A stretch of 64,000 bases of DNA, taken from Leishmania mexicana MHOM/GT/2001/U1103. Lineage: Eukaryota > Euglenozoa > Kinetoplastea > Trypanosomatida > Trypanosomatidae. Below are positions 1 to 10,329 of this stretch, in pieces. Positions within the stretch are counted from its first letter, which is position 1; each line of letters begins with the position of its first letter. Below the pieces are notes generated by a model. It did not search any database. It saw nothing but the letters and a program-made list of their open reading frames with translations, and was not told the origin of the DNA. The position numbers were made by a program, and so were the translations under genes. The stretch is taken from contig NC_018337.1 of assembly GCF_000234665.1 (NCBI RefSeq), forward strand, positions 389,222 through 453,221. Reading direction: 5' to 3'.

Positions 1-2
1 GC

Positions 3-2543
3 GATGTGACACAGCGCCTGCGTCGTTACCGAAACCGCTATCAGCCGCTGCTGCGGTGCATGTTCACATTGGTCGCCACCACCGTTCCAGAGACGCGGCT
101 GTTTGGCGACGACAGTGCCGCTGCCTTGGGGGCTCAGTCCCGCCCAACCACCGCAGCGGGGGGTCAGCTGTTCACTGCGCCTAAGCACGCAGTTACCGTC
201 AACAAGACCCACCCGCTCGTGTCGCGCTTCTATCCATGTCAGCACGTATGCGCGCAACAGAAGAGTTGCAGTGACTATACCACTGCTGTAGAGCCGGCCG
301 CGCTGCCCGGCGCGTCCTCTGGCGCCCTCCAGCCGTGCTGGATAGACGACCCAGCGACGGCGGCGCTCTCTGGTGTCACCACCGCTGCCGACTGTCATGA
401 TCGTTCCGTTCGGAGGCTGGAGGACTTCATGGCGTATCATTTTCTGCCGCTCGCCATGACGCACAACTCCTCCCCACCGAAGGCGGTCTCTGCATCGGCC
501 AAAACGTTCGTATTGCGACACTACGTGAACGAAGCGAGCCGCACGTCTTCGTTCCTGCTTGCGGATCCCTTCTACACCTCTGCCAGTGTCCCTGCAGACA
601 CCGTCGCAGGAGCGGCCATCATCGACCCGCGGGCTGAGCAGCTAGAGGCTTATGCCGCGGACCTGAGTCGTATTGGTGTCACCCTCAGCTGTATCGTTTT
701 CACGCACTGCTACGTCGACGGTGCCTCGGGGCTGTCCGAACTCGTTGAAAGCTTCCCGGCTGCCCGCGTTGTCTCCGGAATCCCTCTCGCGCCTGCCGGC
801 ACCACAGAGGACGTGCAGCTGAGCCCTCGCCTACGACTCCGAACCGTGCGGGTGCCAGCCTTCTCACCAGAGTGTCTGCTAGCAGAGATTTACTTTTCTG
901 AAGTTCTCAAGGGTCTGTGCACGGGCGTTCTGTGGAGCACCGATGCTGGACCTCGCTGTGACCTACTGCACTGGTCTGCTTTTCCCCGCGAGACGGGACA
1001 CGGACCTGCGCCGGCTTCCTCCTCCATCAACGGCGGCGGTGGTGACCGCGACGCTGCCCTGGTGCACACTCACGAGATGCTCAAGAAGTACTTGTTCGAG
1101 ACCTACTTTTCGCCGCTCTGCGCAAGTGTTAACGGGCCGAGTCGGCCAAGCGGGAGACCGGCCAAGTCGGCCCGCACCGACGAGGCTGTTGAGCACCAGG
1201 AGGAAAAGTTGGAGGAGACGACGCCTGAAAGCAACGCTCTGGAGCAAGTTGTTCTGCTCCCCACACACGGTGGGTACAACAACGTGACGGGCCAGCTGGA
1301 TCTCTACTGGGCGGCGTATCTCGGCGACCTGGCTCGCATGAAGCACTCTCGCGCCGTTATGGACGCGCTTGCCACGACAGCAGAGGCGTTCGCCAGGTAC
1401 AACAGGCGCTTACCACCGCTGCCGCACCCACCGTCCTTCGATGCCACTCGTGTGGTGCATCTTCGTCAACTACTTGCGCTACTAAAGCCTGAGCAGCAGG
1501 CAGCATGCTTGGCGCAGCTTCCTGCCGACATGCAGCACGCGCTGCGGTACTCCTTCGACCCTTCAGCCGCGCACGGCGCACTCGGTGACCCGTCGAATGT
1601 GTCTCGCCGGCAGTTTGCTTCCTTTTCCTCGTACGCGAACCTCGTCGACGTGCGCGATGCCAACGACTATCACGCGCTGCACCTCTGCGGCGCTGTCAAC
1701 GTACCCATGAGCTTCCCGGGTGTGGCCTATGGTGCCCGGAGAGCGGAGTTGTGGCTTCAATGCGTAATCGTCCCCTTTCAGCCTATTGTGGCCCTCTGTG
1801 CAACCGAGGAGCAGCGTGCCGAGGTGTTGCGACGCCTCTCAGCGCTGTCTCCAGAGAGTCGCGTGCATGTGTTCACGCGGACCGACCTTTCAGACACGTT
1901 GGAGTTTTCGGCGGTGCACTCGACGCGAGGGGGACCGGTAACTACAACAAAGCTGTCGTGGCGTGAAGTGTCGTGCGACGTGCCCGCAAGTGTGACTTCC
2001 GACGTGACCCTTCCTCGCAACCTGCGTTGGATCCAACGCGACGACGCGCTCGCTAACTTGACATCGTACGAAGACCTAACAGCAGCGGAACCCACCGATA
2101 CGCGCGTCGTGCTCGACGTGCGCACGCCGTACGAGTTTAAAAACGGCTCACACCAGCACAGTGTGCACGTGGAGCTGGCTCAGCTATGCGCCATGGCGGT
2201 CGAAGACGCCGTCGAGGCATCGAGGCCGCTATCGCAGTGGCACTGCGGTAGCTCACCGAGGCTGGCGGACGCGTATATGAAGACCATACACACAGCGGCG
2301 CTCATGGCGCGCCTCCCTGTCGTGCGGCAGGAAGCGTCTCTCTCCGACGTTGTCATCTACTGTGCTGGTGGGTATCGCTCATTAATCGCGTCGTCGCTGC
2401 TTCAGCGCGCCATAGAAGCTTCGGCCACCCCTGCGTGGCGCACGCTGCACATCTTCAACGTCTCGGGTGGTGCCTTTCAAATCATGACGCAGCGGCCGGA
2501 CCTGTGGCAGGTCAAGGACCGCTCCGTTGTTTGTATTAGCTGA
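3..2543 (+). CDS. Metallo-beta-lactamase-fold / double rhodanese protein, 5' end possibly cut by window
   Basis: The frame is open from the window edge. The first ATG is at 60, but the preceding visible residues are Arg-rich and could belong to a longer N-terminus, so the true start may be outside. Numbering from base 6, residues about 165-425 resemble the beta-lactamase fold of persulfide dioxygenases. The metal motif T-H-x-H-x-D-H reads THCYVDG (233-239), so two His ligands are lost; PTHGG (419-423) may replace the usual P-G-H-G. Two rhodanese domains follow. The first begins at LVDVRDANDYH and has a Cys loop CATEEQR (C598 to R604, one residue longer than usual). The second begins at VVLDVRTPYEF and has a canonical C-x4-R loop CAGGYR (786-791). 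The layout recalls bacterial MBL-rhodanese fusions in sulfide metabolism. I infer sulfur transfer by the second rhodanese and a non-catalytic or altered lactamase domain. The product name is certain only at domain level. Confidence 0.85.
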   Translation, partial: DVTQRLRRYRNRYQPLLRCMFTLVATTVPETRLFGDDSAAALGAQSRPTTAAGGQLFTAPKHAVTVNKTHPLVSRFYPCQHVCAQQKSCSDYTTAVEPAALPGASSGALQPCWIDDPATAALSGVTTAADCHDRSVRRLEDFMAYHFLPLAMTHNSSPPKAVSASAKTFVLRHYVNEASRTSSFLLADPFYTSASVPADTVAGAAIIDPRAEQLEAYAADLSRIGVTLSCIVFTHCYVDGASGLSELVESFPAARVVSGIPLAPAGTTEDVQLSPRLRLRTVRVPAFSPECLLAEIYFSEVLKGLCTGVLWSTDAGPRCDLLHWSAFPRETGHGPAPASSSINGGGGDRDAALVHTHEMLKKYLFETYFSPLCASVNGPSRPSGRPAKSARTDEAVEHQEEKLEETTPESNALEQVVLLPTHGGYNNVTGQLDLYWAAYLGDLARMKHSRAVMDALATTAEAFARYNRRLPPLPHPPSFDATRVVHLRQLLALLKPEQQAACLAQLPADMQHALRYSFDPSAAHGALGDPSNVSRRQFASFSSYANLVDVRDANDYHALHLCGAVNVPMSFPGVAYGARRAELWLQCVIVPFQPIVALCATEEQRAEVLRRLSALSPESRVHVFTRTDLSDTLEFSAVHSTRGGPVTTTKLSWREVSCDVPASVTSDVTLPRNLRWIQRDDALANLTSYEDLTAAEPTDTRVVLDVRTPYEFKNGSHQHSVHVELAQLCAMAVEDAVEASRPLSQWHCGSSPRLADAYMKTIHTAALMARLPVVRQEASLSDVVIYCAGGYRSLIASSLLQRAIEASATPAWRTLHIFNVSGGAFQIMTQRPDLWQVKDRSVVCIS

Positions 2544-4481
2544 CCCAGGTAAGGGGACATGACGAAAAAAGAAGAAAGGAAAAGTGACAACCGCCACGAC
2601 GCACGCCCTCCCCTCCCCTATCCAATCCTTTCGGTGTCCCTCCGGAGTCGGACCTGCTCAAGACGCCGCCCTCAGCTTCTTCGCTCACTCTCTCTCTCCA
2701 GTAGTGCGTGCCGCTTGTCAGAAATCGATGCGCATGGCGGAATGCGAAAGAAATAGGGCGAGAGAAGAGAGGGGTCGCAGAGAGGCGCGGCTCGACTGTT
2801 CGAACCGGGGGAGGAGGCGCGAAACGCGCCACCCCTTGAGTTTCTCGATGGAGGAATGGGGCGTGCGTGCGCTCGTGTGCTCGTGTGTGTGTGTGACTTT
2901 ATCCATTTTTGTATGATGCTCTTTGGAATAAACCACCTCCCCAAAAACAACAACGGAAATTGTGCGCCCACCTCGCACGTTCGTTCCCTCGCCCCCCCCT
3001 CCTCCTTTCCCAAACCGACAGCAAGAGATCGAACACAGTGTGTTGTCGGCACCCCCTCCCCCCTCCTCCCCCAACTTCTCGGCCCTTTCCTTTCTACGCC
3101 TTCTCGTTCTCTCGAAACCCTGCGTTCCTCGTGCGCGTACGTGAGCGACTGCTGGGCCTCATCATTCCAAGGAAGAGAGAGAAAGGGGAGCGGAGCAGGA
3201 GGTGAGGGAGGGATGCAGGGAGGGGTGGGGGAAGAGAGTATGCGAAGGATGTGTGCGTATGGGTGCCACCTTTCCGCGGTATCCAAGGGCTGATTTTTTT
3301 TTTCACCGGATTCACACACAGGGACGCTAGGCGCACCTTTATGAGCGTGTCACGTACGCAGGCGCTGAGCCTGCATCGAGACCGCAACCATAGCAAGGCG
3401 TTCGCACCCTTATTCTTTTCTGCTTTCTTTCGTCATTTCTCTCTTCTCGGGTGGTGCCGGTTTCGCCTCCCAACTAGCGTGCTTGTCTGCATGCTTGCAT
3501 GCGCATGCGTATGCGCCTGTGCAGTGTGGTAGGACACTCGTTCAACCGCTTATCACAGCTCTCGCTCAAACCGTTCAATTTCTTCGATAACCTTTAAATG
3601 GTAAGAAAAGGTGTGTGCAGTGCTGGTATCGTATATCATTGCGTTGAAATTTGTGCTTGGTTAGAGGATTCGGATCTGTTTCTCTGTTGCTGTTTACTGC
3701 CCTTTTGGCTCTTAGGTGTGTATTTCTTTCATGCCATCTCTTGCGCGTGAGACATCTCAGGTAAAGAAAAGGGAAAAACCATGTACACACACACAAAGCA
3801 GGCTCGTGTGCTCTCTGCGTTCCACCTGTGAGGGCGGAGAGCAACGTGAGGTGGAGCATCAACTGGCCGCCTACACTGGCGGGGGGAGGGAGGAGGAGGA
3901 GGAAGGTTTCGATGCCGGCGAGCACACCGAGAGCACGGAAGACGGCAACGACTTAATCGTTTGTCGTCCCGTGTGCTTCTGCACGAGAACCCCGCCACGC
4001 TTCCTCGCGGACACCCAGATGAAACGTGTTCTTTCTCTGTCGCGCTTGTTCGCCTTGGTGCCAATCCTCTACACCTTTGCCGAACGACGGCACGTGCTAG
4101 GAAGCAGACACGCCTTTTGTCCTCCGCATCTACTCCTCCTCGCATGCATCCATAGGTGTACTCTTCCTCGCCATCAGTGGAGAGCCGCTTCGTACGCTGA
4201 CCTCCTCTACCTTGCCTTTTGTATTGCAAACCTCACCCCTATTTCTCCCTCCTGCTCAATTTCTCCCGACAACTCTGTATATACTGTGATCGCCACTCCA
4301 TTTTTTCCCTACTAGCGTCCTCGCTTACTGCCCCCATGATGTAACCCATCCCTTGTCCACTGAACGTGCACACACTCCCTTTGCTTATCACCCAGAGCTG
4401 CAGTTTTTCCGCTCTCTTCCTTGCTGGCAACCGCACATATTTCACTCCTCAACGTGCGCCGACATTCAAGTCGAAACATGT
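2544..4481. other. Intergenic region between rhodanese protein gene and first amastin
   Basis: No credible gene. It holds the 3' flank of the rhodanese gene, CT-rich tracts around 2985-3110, a T tract near 3293-3303 and several short pyrimidine runs before the amastin repeat block starts at 4482. Open frames here are short and made of low-complexity Ser/Pro/Arg/Cys sequence. Confidence 0.6.
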
Positions 4482-5470
4482 GCACACAAAGGCATTCGCT
4501 CTGCTATACTGGTGAGACGCAGCGCCGAGATGCATTGCCGGCAGCCGTCTGCGCGCTGTAGGCGGCGCAGGTGGTGCTGCTGCGTCGGCATCGCCTGATG
4601 TGACTTGGTTTTGTGGTTGCTCGGCCGCGTGGAGCGGTGGTGTGCCGCACGTGAGGGTCGCTGTGTCCTCTCGCGCCGTCGTGATGGATGCGTCTTCTGT
4701 TCTCTGGACTTGTGGAGGGGGGATATACGGGCGGTGGTGGTGGCGGCGCGGAGTGGGCCGCGCTGCTGCCCTCCTGCGCACACGCACACAGCGGCCCCTC
4801 GACCCCCCTCCTCCTCTGCACGCGCCGCTCCAACGGCGTCACACAGGTGCACCTACGACAACGCGGAAGGGGGAGAGCGGCGCCGAGAAGCGGCGGACGG
4901 CAGGCCCTGCAGCTGCGGCCCTCGGCGCTCTCGCTCCCTCATCGCTCGGCCTCGCTGTGTGCCGCGCGGTTGCTTGGCTGCCGTGGCCACACGAAGGGGG
5001 CGGGGCCGAGGGCCGAGGGCAGACGTGTGCGCTGGCTGTGTGCGGTGCGAGGCGGGGATGAGCGTGGGAGAGGCGGGCAAGGCTTGCCAGGAGGGTGGCA
5101 GGCAGCGCCCTCCGTCCTCCCCGCTCGGACCGCTTCTGCGGCGCTTCCGTCTCGCCCTCGCTGCCGTTGCGGCGTGTCTCGCGTCCGCCGGCCGCCTCTC
5201 CGCATGTGCTTGCCCTGCGTGCATGCCGGCAAGGGGCGCATGTGCACCCGCTGTGCGCGCCTCGCAGCGCCACGTGCCCGTGTCCTGGCCACTTTCCCCC
5301 GCATTGATCTCTCTGTCTCTCCTCTCTCCTCCCCCGCTTTCACTCCTGCCCACACCCCACATCCCTCCCCCTCTCGCAACACACGCACACGTGAACGACA
5401 CCGTGTGCGTGGGCGTGCAACAGCAACGACAGCAGACATCGCCTTGCCAAGCCTCGACTCACTTCCGCTC

Positions 5471-5518
5471 TCGCCCCCCCTCTCCCCTCTGCCCACCACC
5501 CGCCCCGCTCCTCGTCAG
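5471..5518 (+). other. Pyrimidine tract and candidate spliced-leader acceptor for amastin 1
   Basis: A long C/T tract ends in AG at 5517-5518, 93 bases before the ATG, and no ATG lies between. This is the expected shape of a trypanosomatid trans-splice acceptor. A second AG follows closely, so the exact site is uncertain. Confidence 0.45.
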
Positions 5519-5611
5519 CTCTGTGGCGCAGTCTCGACCGCCCTACCGGTCTTTCTCCCGTCCACCTCCGCGTTGCCCTTCTCAGCTGTCCGGCGTTGTG
5601 GACTCGCGAAG

Positions 5612-6208
5612 ATGGCGTACAACATCAACATTCTCATCTACGTCGCCCTCCAGTTCATCGCGTTCGTTTTCGTGCTGGTGGCTACGCCGATCGACATGTT
5701 CCGCGACCCGAACAATAAGACTGCGAACTCGCATTTGTGCCTGACGTTATGGGGTATAAAATGGGGTTGCTCCAACACCTCGTACTATTCCACGTCGGAG
5801 GAGGTGTGGGTCAATTGTTCGGAGCGCCGCGACCGTTTCCGCGCTGCTGAGGGATTGGCTGTGATCTCCATCGTGCTGTACGGCGCGGCGTTCGTCTTGG
5901 GCGCCATTTTGCTGTTCTCCTGCCCTCTCTTCCGGTGGGTGTGCCTGGTTCTCAACATCCTTGGCATGCTCACCGTGGGCATCGTCTGGGTGGCCATGGT
6001 GTTGACCTACTACGTGGATGAGCATATGTATTGCCCGAAGATGGAGCGCTACTTCAGCTATGGAGCCGGCTTCGCGCTCTTCGTGATCGCCTGGTGCCTG
6101 GACATCATCAACATCGTCTTATTGATGATCCGGTGCGATGATCAGAGGGTTGGTGCGAATGAGCATCCGGAGCTGTTGACACGGCCGGGAGGGGAGGAGG
6201 TGAAGTGA
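5612..6208 (+). CDS. amastin: Delta-type amastin surface protein, tandem copy 1
   Basis: 198 residues, the usual amastin length. Amastins are four-pass surface glycoproteins abundant in intracellular amastigotes. Hydrophobic segments lie at about 8-28, 86-107, 112-135 and 153-176. The signature C-L-T-L-W-G-I-K-W-G-C is at 43-53 in the first extracellular loop. Possible N-glycosylation sequons are NKT (N35), NTS and NCS in that loop. The start is the first ATG after the pyrimidine tract; the same frame runs open far upstream through GC-rich flank, which I treat as chance. The sister gene at 9739-10329 is identical except for clustered amino-acid changes in the two outer loops plus a few single residues. 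NKT is absent from the sister. The 3' flank carries a retroposon-like element, and known amastin 3' UTRs hold such elements that raise translation in amastigotes. Confidence 0.95.
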   Translation: MAYNINILIYVALQFIAFVFVLVATPIDMFRDPNNKTANSHLCLTLWGIKWGCSNTSYYSTSEEVWVNCSERRDRFRAAEGLAVISIVLYGAAFVLGAILLFSCPLFRWVCLVLNILGMLTVGIVWVAMVLTYYVDEHMYCPKMERYFSYGAGFALFVIAWCLDIINIVLLMIRCDDQRVGANEHPELLTRPGGEEVK

Positions 6209-7467
6209 CGGGGGTGGCTGATGGCTGCGCGGGAGAGGGGATGGGGGTAAAGATGCGGACTCCCGTCGCTGCCTCTCGCCGGCTCATCTCTCTCTCGCTG
6301 CCATCTCTCGCGTGTGTGCGCTGCCTCTGGGGTCTCTCTGCCCGCCCTCCATATGCCGGTGCCGTGCATGCGCGTGGCTGCTGGCGTGTCCGCCGCTGAG
6401 CGACACGCAGGATAATGTGCCCGGTGATTTATTCACGGCTTCCTCGCGTGTTCCTCGCCCTTTGCGCGTGCGCGGAGACCTGCGCTGTGTAGTGGGCAAC
6501 GCACGCCTGGCGCCGAAAAGTCCACCCATGTCCCCTCCCCCTCTGAGCCCCTCGCCCTCGCTGCCGTCTCGGAGTCGCCCCCATGACGCTCGCCCGGCGC
6601 ACCGTTGGCGAGGTGAGGGAGCGGAGGAGGGGCGGGTGACCGAGGCGGACACGGTGGGCAAGGGCGGGGAGGGGGGAGAAACGGACGCCCTCGCATGGAG
6701 GACGGGAGGCGCCACGCCGCATCGGCCCCCCTCCACACCCCGCAGTCGCGATGGCGCGTCTTTGTGGTGTCTCTCCCTCGCGCCCCCTTTGGCCCGCGTC
6801 GCTGCCGCTCCCCCGCGCCCCTGGCACACCCGCGACGGGGAGAGACACCACAGCGGCACGAAGACGCACCTCGAGCACAGTCTCCCCCTCCCCTGTATTC
6901 TACACGCGCACACGCGCATGCTGTCGTTGCTTTCGGTTTTCGCTTCATTTAACGCTCGCATGCGTCTTGCGAGTTCTTTCGTTCTCGTGCCTCTCTCCCT
7001 ACACAGAGAAGTGGTGCGTGGACGTGTGTGTGTGCGTGCCCCTCTGCCCTCTGTCCGCTGTGTCTCTGTGCCGCTGCCCTGCTCCTCGCCTTCCCCGCCC
7101 TCCCTGCGCGCGTGCGTGGGGGGACGAGGGCGGCTGATCGAGGAGGCGACGAAGTGGAGAGCAGCCACAGCACGGCAGCGCCGCGGGACACGCGGGGCGT
7201 GTGCAGGAGGAGCGGAGGAGAGGCACGGACACGCACTCTGGCAAGGGGGTAGTGGTGCGGGGGTGCAGGGGAATACGCAGCGGACGAGTTGGTACGGGGG
7301 CGGAGCGGAGGCGAGGCAGCGCTGCTTCTCTGTTCGCGCTGCCTGCGTGTGACTCGAGTCTGTGTGCGTGTGCGCCCCCTGCGCCCCCTGCGGCCCTCGG
7401 CCCCCTCGCCTCTCTTGCGCGGTTCGCTTTGCTTGTTTCATTGCCTTGCCTGTCTATTGATACCGTT
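6209..7467 (+). other. 3' flank (probable 3' UTR) of amastin 1
   Basis: About 1.26 kb with no credible gene. It is GC-rich with many purine and pyrimidine runs and long spurious frames on both strands. It matches the copy 2 flank with three or so substitutions. By analogy with known amastin mRNAs it should be largely 3' UTR leading into the element at 7468. Confidence 0.6.
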
Positions 7468-7932
7468 GAGTTGTCCAGGCTTCCGTGTGGAGATTGCTCA
7501 CACCGTATTACGGCATGCGGCGGGTTGAGGCGACCGAGAGGGAGGGGCATGGCATATGCCGGCAGAGTGCAGGGCCTCAGAGGGCCCTGGGCTGCGGCTG
7601 GCCAACCTCCTCGCTGAGCTCCTGCGGCATGCACCCAGGCCACCCGCCCCTGCTGCCTGCACGCCGCACCACCGCCTCCGCCCTCGAGCAGGGCTCTGAA
7701 GGTGGCCCTGTGGGATCATGGCATGCAGTGCACGCTGGCCCGTGTGGCGCCGATCGCGCAGCACGTGTGCGAGGAAGGGATGAGCGAGGGCAAGATGAGC
7801 CGGTAAGGCGCATGGCCCGATTCAACGGCAGGCAGTGCGTCCTTGGCGACGCAGATGTAGCCGGAGTGCGACAGGTGCGCGTGGGCTGCGGCTGTATGCG
7901 TGCACGTGTCGACACTCGGAGTTGGTGGAGTG
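7468..7932 (+). mobile_element. SIDER-like element, family A, copy a (probable 450-nt amastin 3' UTR element)
   Basis: A segment of about 465 bp shared with 11589-12065 and 24977-25441. It begins GAGTTGTCCAGG and ends GTTGGTGGAGTG. Length and position in the distal 3' flank of an amastin gene match the published 450-nt element of stage-regulated Leishmania mRNAs, which belongs to SIDER1. The subfamily assignment is inference. Against the 24977 copy it is almost identical over bases 1-309, different at 7777-7865, then almost identical again to the end. Confidence 0.7.
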
Positions 7933-8608
7933 GGACGTTGATCACGAAATGCTTTGCTTCCCCTGGTGAGCACGCGGAGCGATAAATAATAAATGCAACG
8001 GCGTGGCGACAGGAGTACATATCATACACATCTATACCTCTCTATATGCACTGGCAAACCATCAAAACGTCACACACTTTGGTTTCCTCTCCGACCGCCG
8101 CCCTCTGCCCTCGCCCGAACGGACAGAGCGCGTGCGCGTGCCTCCTTCTCTTGTGTTTCTTGTTTCCTTGCTTTGTGCTCTTTGTCCTTCATTATTGTCA
8201 CCGTTCTTCGACCGATTCAACCCAACAGCGTCACCGGCGCCACTGCCGCCCCCCCTTCATGGAGAGGGGAGGGGCCGAGGGGCGCCGAGCTCTGTGGTGC
8301 TGCCACACACTAGGGCTGTGCTCTGCGCGTGCGCGTGCGCCCGCACATCTCTCCATGCAGGCATGTCTGTGCGTGCACACACGTGCACGCCCGTGTGCAT
8401 GAATATGTGTACGTGTGTGCGCGTGTGCCTTGTGGCCGCGCAGGTCCTCTTTGCATGGATGCCTCCTGATCTGCCCCCCTCTCTCTCTTCTCTCTGCTGC
8501 ACCCTCGCGCGCGCCTCACGGGCGCCTCTCGGCGAAGCCCGGTGATGGTGGGGAGCAGCCCAGGCGTGCACGCGGGCACCGGCACACGGGAGCCGGGAGC
8601 AGGCATGC
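7933..8608. other. Spacer between the two amastin blocks
   Basis: No gene seen. The segment around 8225-8370 is recognisably but loosely similar to about 12345-12490 after the second block. The original duplication was therefore longer than the nearly identical core, and this part diverged. CT and GT runs follow. Confidence 0.55.
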
Positions 8609-9597
8609 GCACACAAAGGCATTCGCTCTGCTATACTGGTGAGACGCAGCGCCGAGATGCATTGCCGGCAGCCGTCTGCGCGCTGTAGGCGGCGCAGGTG
8701 GTGCTGCTGCGTCGGCATCGCCTGATGTGACTTGGTTTTGTGGTTGCTCGGCCGCGTGGAGCGGTGGTGTGCCGCACGTGAGGGTCGCTGTGTCCTCTCG
8801 CGCCGTCGTGATGGATGCGTCTTCTGTTCTCTGGACTTGTGGAGGGGGGATATACGGGCGGTGGTGGTGGCGGCGCGGAGTGGGCCGCGCTGCTGCCCTC
8901 CTGCGCACACGCACACAGCGGCCCCTCGACCCCCCTCCTCCTCTGCACGCGCCGCTCCAACGGCGTCACACAGGTGCACCTACGACAACGCGGAAGGGGG
9001 AGAGCGGCGCCGAGAAGCGGCGGACGGCAGGCCCTGCAGCTGCGGCCCTCGGCGCTCTCGCTCCCTCATCGCTCGGCCTCGCTGTGTGCCGCGCGGTTGC
9101 TTGGCTGCCGCGGCCACACGAAGGGGGCGGGGCCGAGGGCCGAGGGCAGACGTGTGCGCTGGCTGTGTGCGGTGCGAGGCGGGGATGAGCGTGGGAGAGG
9201 CGGGCAAGGCTTGCCAGGAGGGTGGCAGGCAGCGCCCTCCGTCCTCCCCGCTCGGACCGCTTCTGCGGCGCTTCCGTCTCGCCCTCGCTGCCGTTGCGGC
9301 GTGTCTCGCGTCCGCCGGCCGCCTCTCCGCATGTGCTTGCCCTGCGTGCATGCCGGCAAGGGGCGCATGTGCACCCGCTGTGCGCGCCTCGCAGCGCCAC
9401 GTGCCCGTGTCCTGGCCACTTTCCCCCGCATTGATCTCTCTGTCTCTCCTCTCTCCTCCCCCGCTTTCACTCCTGCCCACACCCCACATCCCTCCCCCTC
9501 TCGCAACACACGCACACGTGAACGACACCGTGTGCGTGGGCGTGCAACAGCAACGACAGCAGACATCGCCTTGCCAAGCCTCGACTCACTTCCGCTC

Positions 9598-9645
9598 TCG
9601 CCCCCCCTCTCCCCTCTGCCCACCACCCGCCCCGCTCCTCGTCAG
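9598..9645 (+). other. Pyrimidine tract and candidate spliced-leader acceptor for amastin 2
   Basis: Identical to the tract before amastin 1. AG lies at 9644-9645, with no ATG before the start codon at 9739. Confidence 0.45.
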
Positions 9646-9738
9646 CTCTGTGGCGCAGTCTCGACCGCCCTACCGGTCTTTCTCCCGTCCACCTCCGCGT
9701 TGCCCTTCTCAGCTGTCCGGCGTTGTGGACTCGCGAAG

Positions 9739-10329
9739 ATGGCGTACAACATCAACATTCTCATCTACGTCGTCCTCCAGTTCATCGCGTTCGTTTTCGT
9801 GCTGGTGGCTACGCCGATCGACATGTTCCGCGGCAGGAACGGTTTGTTCTTGAATTTTTGCCTGACGTTATGGGGTATAAAATGGGGTTGCTCCAACACC
9901 TCGTACCATCTCACGTCGGAGGAGGTGTGGGTCAATTGTTCGGAGCGCCGCAACCGTTTCCGCGCTGCTGAGGGATTGGCTGTGATCTCCATCGTGCTGT
10001 ACGGCGCGGCGTTCGTCTTGGGCGCCATTTTGCTGTTCTCCTGCCCTCTCTTCCGGTGGGTGTGCCTGGTTCTCAACATCCTTGGCATGCTCACCGTGGG
10101 CATCGTCTGGGTGGCCATGGTGTTGACCTACTACGTGGATGAGCATGAGAATTGCCCGGAGATGAAGCTCTTCTTCAACTATGGAGCCGGCTTCGCGCTC
10201 TTCGTGATCGCCTGGTGCCTGGACATCATCAACATCGTCTTCTTGATGATCCGGTGCGATGATCAGAGGGTTGATGCGAATGAGCATCCGGAGCTGTTGA
10301 CACGGCCGGGAGGGGAGGAGGTGAAGTGA
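9739..10329 (+). CDS. amastin: Delta-type amastin surface protein, tandem copy 2
   Basis: 196 residues, two fewer than its sister, with the same four-pass layout. The signature C-L-T-L-W-G-I-K-W-G-C is at 41-51. Relative to copy 1, residues 32-40 replace an 11-residue stretch and drop the NKT sequon. H-L replaces Y-S after NTSY, and RRN replaces RRD. The second outer loop changes from HMYCPKMERYFS to HENCPEMKLFFN. Single changes also occur in the first and fourth membrane segments and in the cytosolic tail. Every difference I find alters an amino acid; I see no synonymous one. The start is chosen as in copy 1. Confidence 0.95.
   Translation: MAYNINILIYVVLQFIAFVFVLVATPIDMFRGRNGLFLNFCLTLWGIKWGCSNTSYHLTSEEVWVNCSERRNRFRAAEGLAVISIVLYGAAFVLGAILLFSCPLFRWVCLVLNILGMLTVGIVWVAMVLTYYVDEHENCPEMKLFFNYGAGFALFVIAWCLDIINIVFLMIRCDDQRVDANEHPELLTRPGGEEVK

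Larger units (their letters stand above)
4482..7863 (+). repeat. Amastin tandem block, copy 1
   Basis: This segment reappears at 8609-11984. The offset is 4127 bases upstream of the amastin loop and 4121 downstream, because copy 1 has six extra coding bases. It contains the 5' flank (4482-5611), the amastin gene (5612-6208), the 3' flank and most of a 465 bp retroposon-like element. By eye I find about six substitutions in the roughly 2.8 kb of non-coding sequence. Both edges are abrupt: upstream of 4478-4482 and downstream of 7863 the copies stop matching closely. Confidence 0.95.

Noticed and set aside
4688..5611. In-frame N-terminal extension of amastin 1 giving a 506-residue reading (and its equivalent at 8815-9738)
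   Set aside because: The extension is GC-rich low-complexity sequence with no amastin features, contains the pyrimidine tracts expected of a 5' flank, and would bury the first membrane segment.
6284..7441. Long minus-strand open frame of 385 residues behind amastin 1 (repeated at 10405-11562)
   Set aside because: Arg/Pro/Ala/His low-complexity composition from a GC-rich 3' flank. It overlaps an equally long + strand frame and exists twice only because the block is duplicated.
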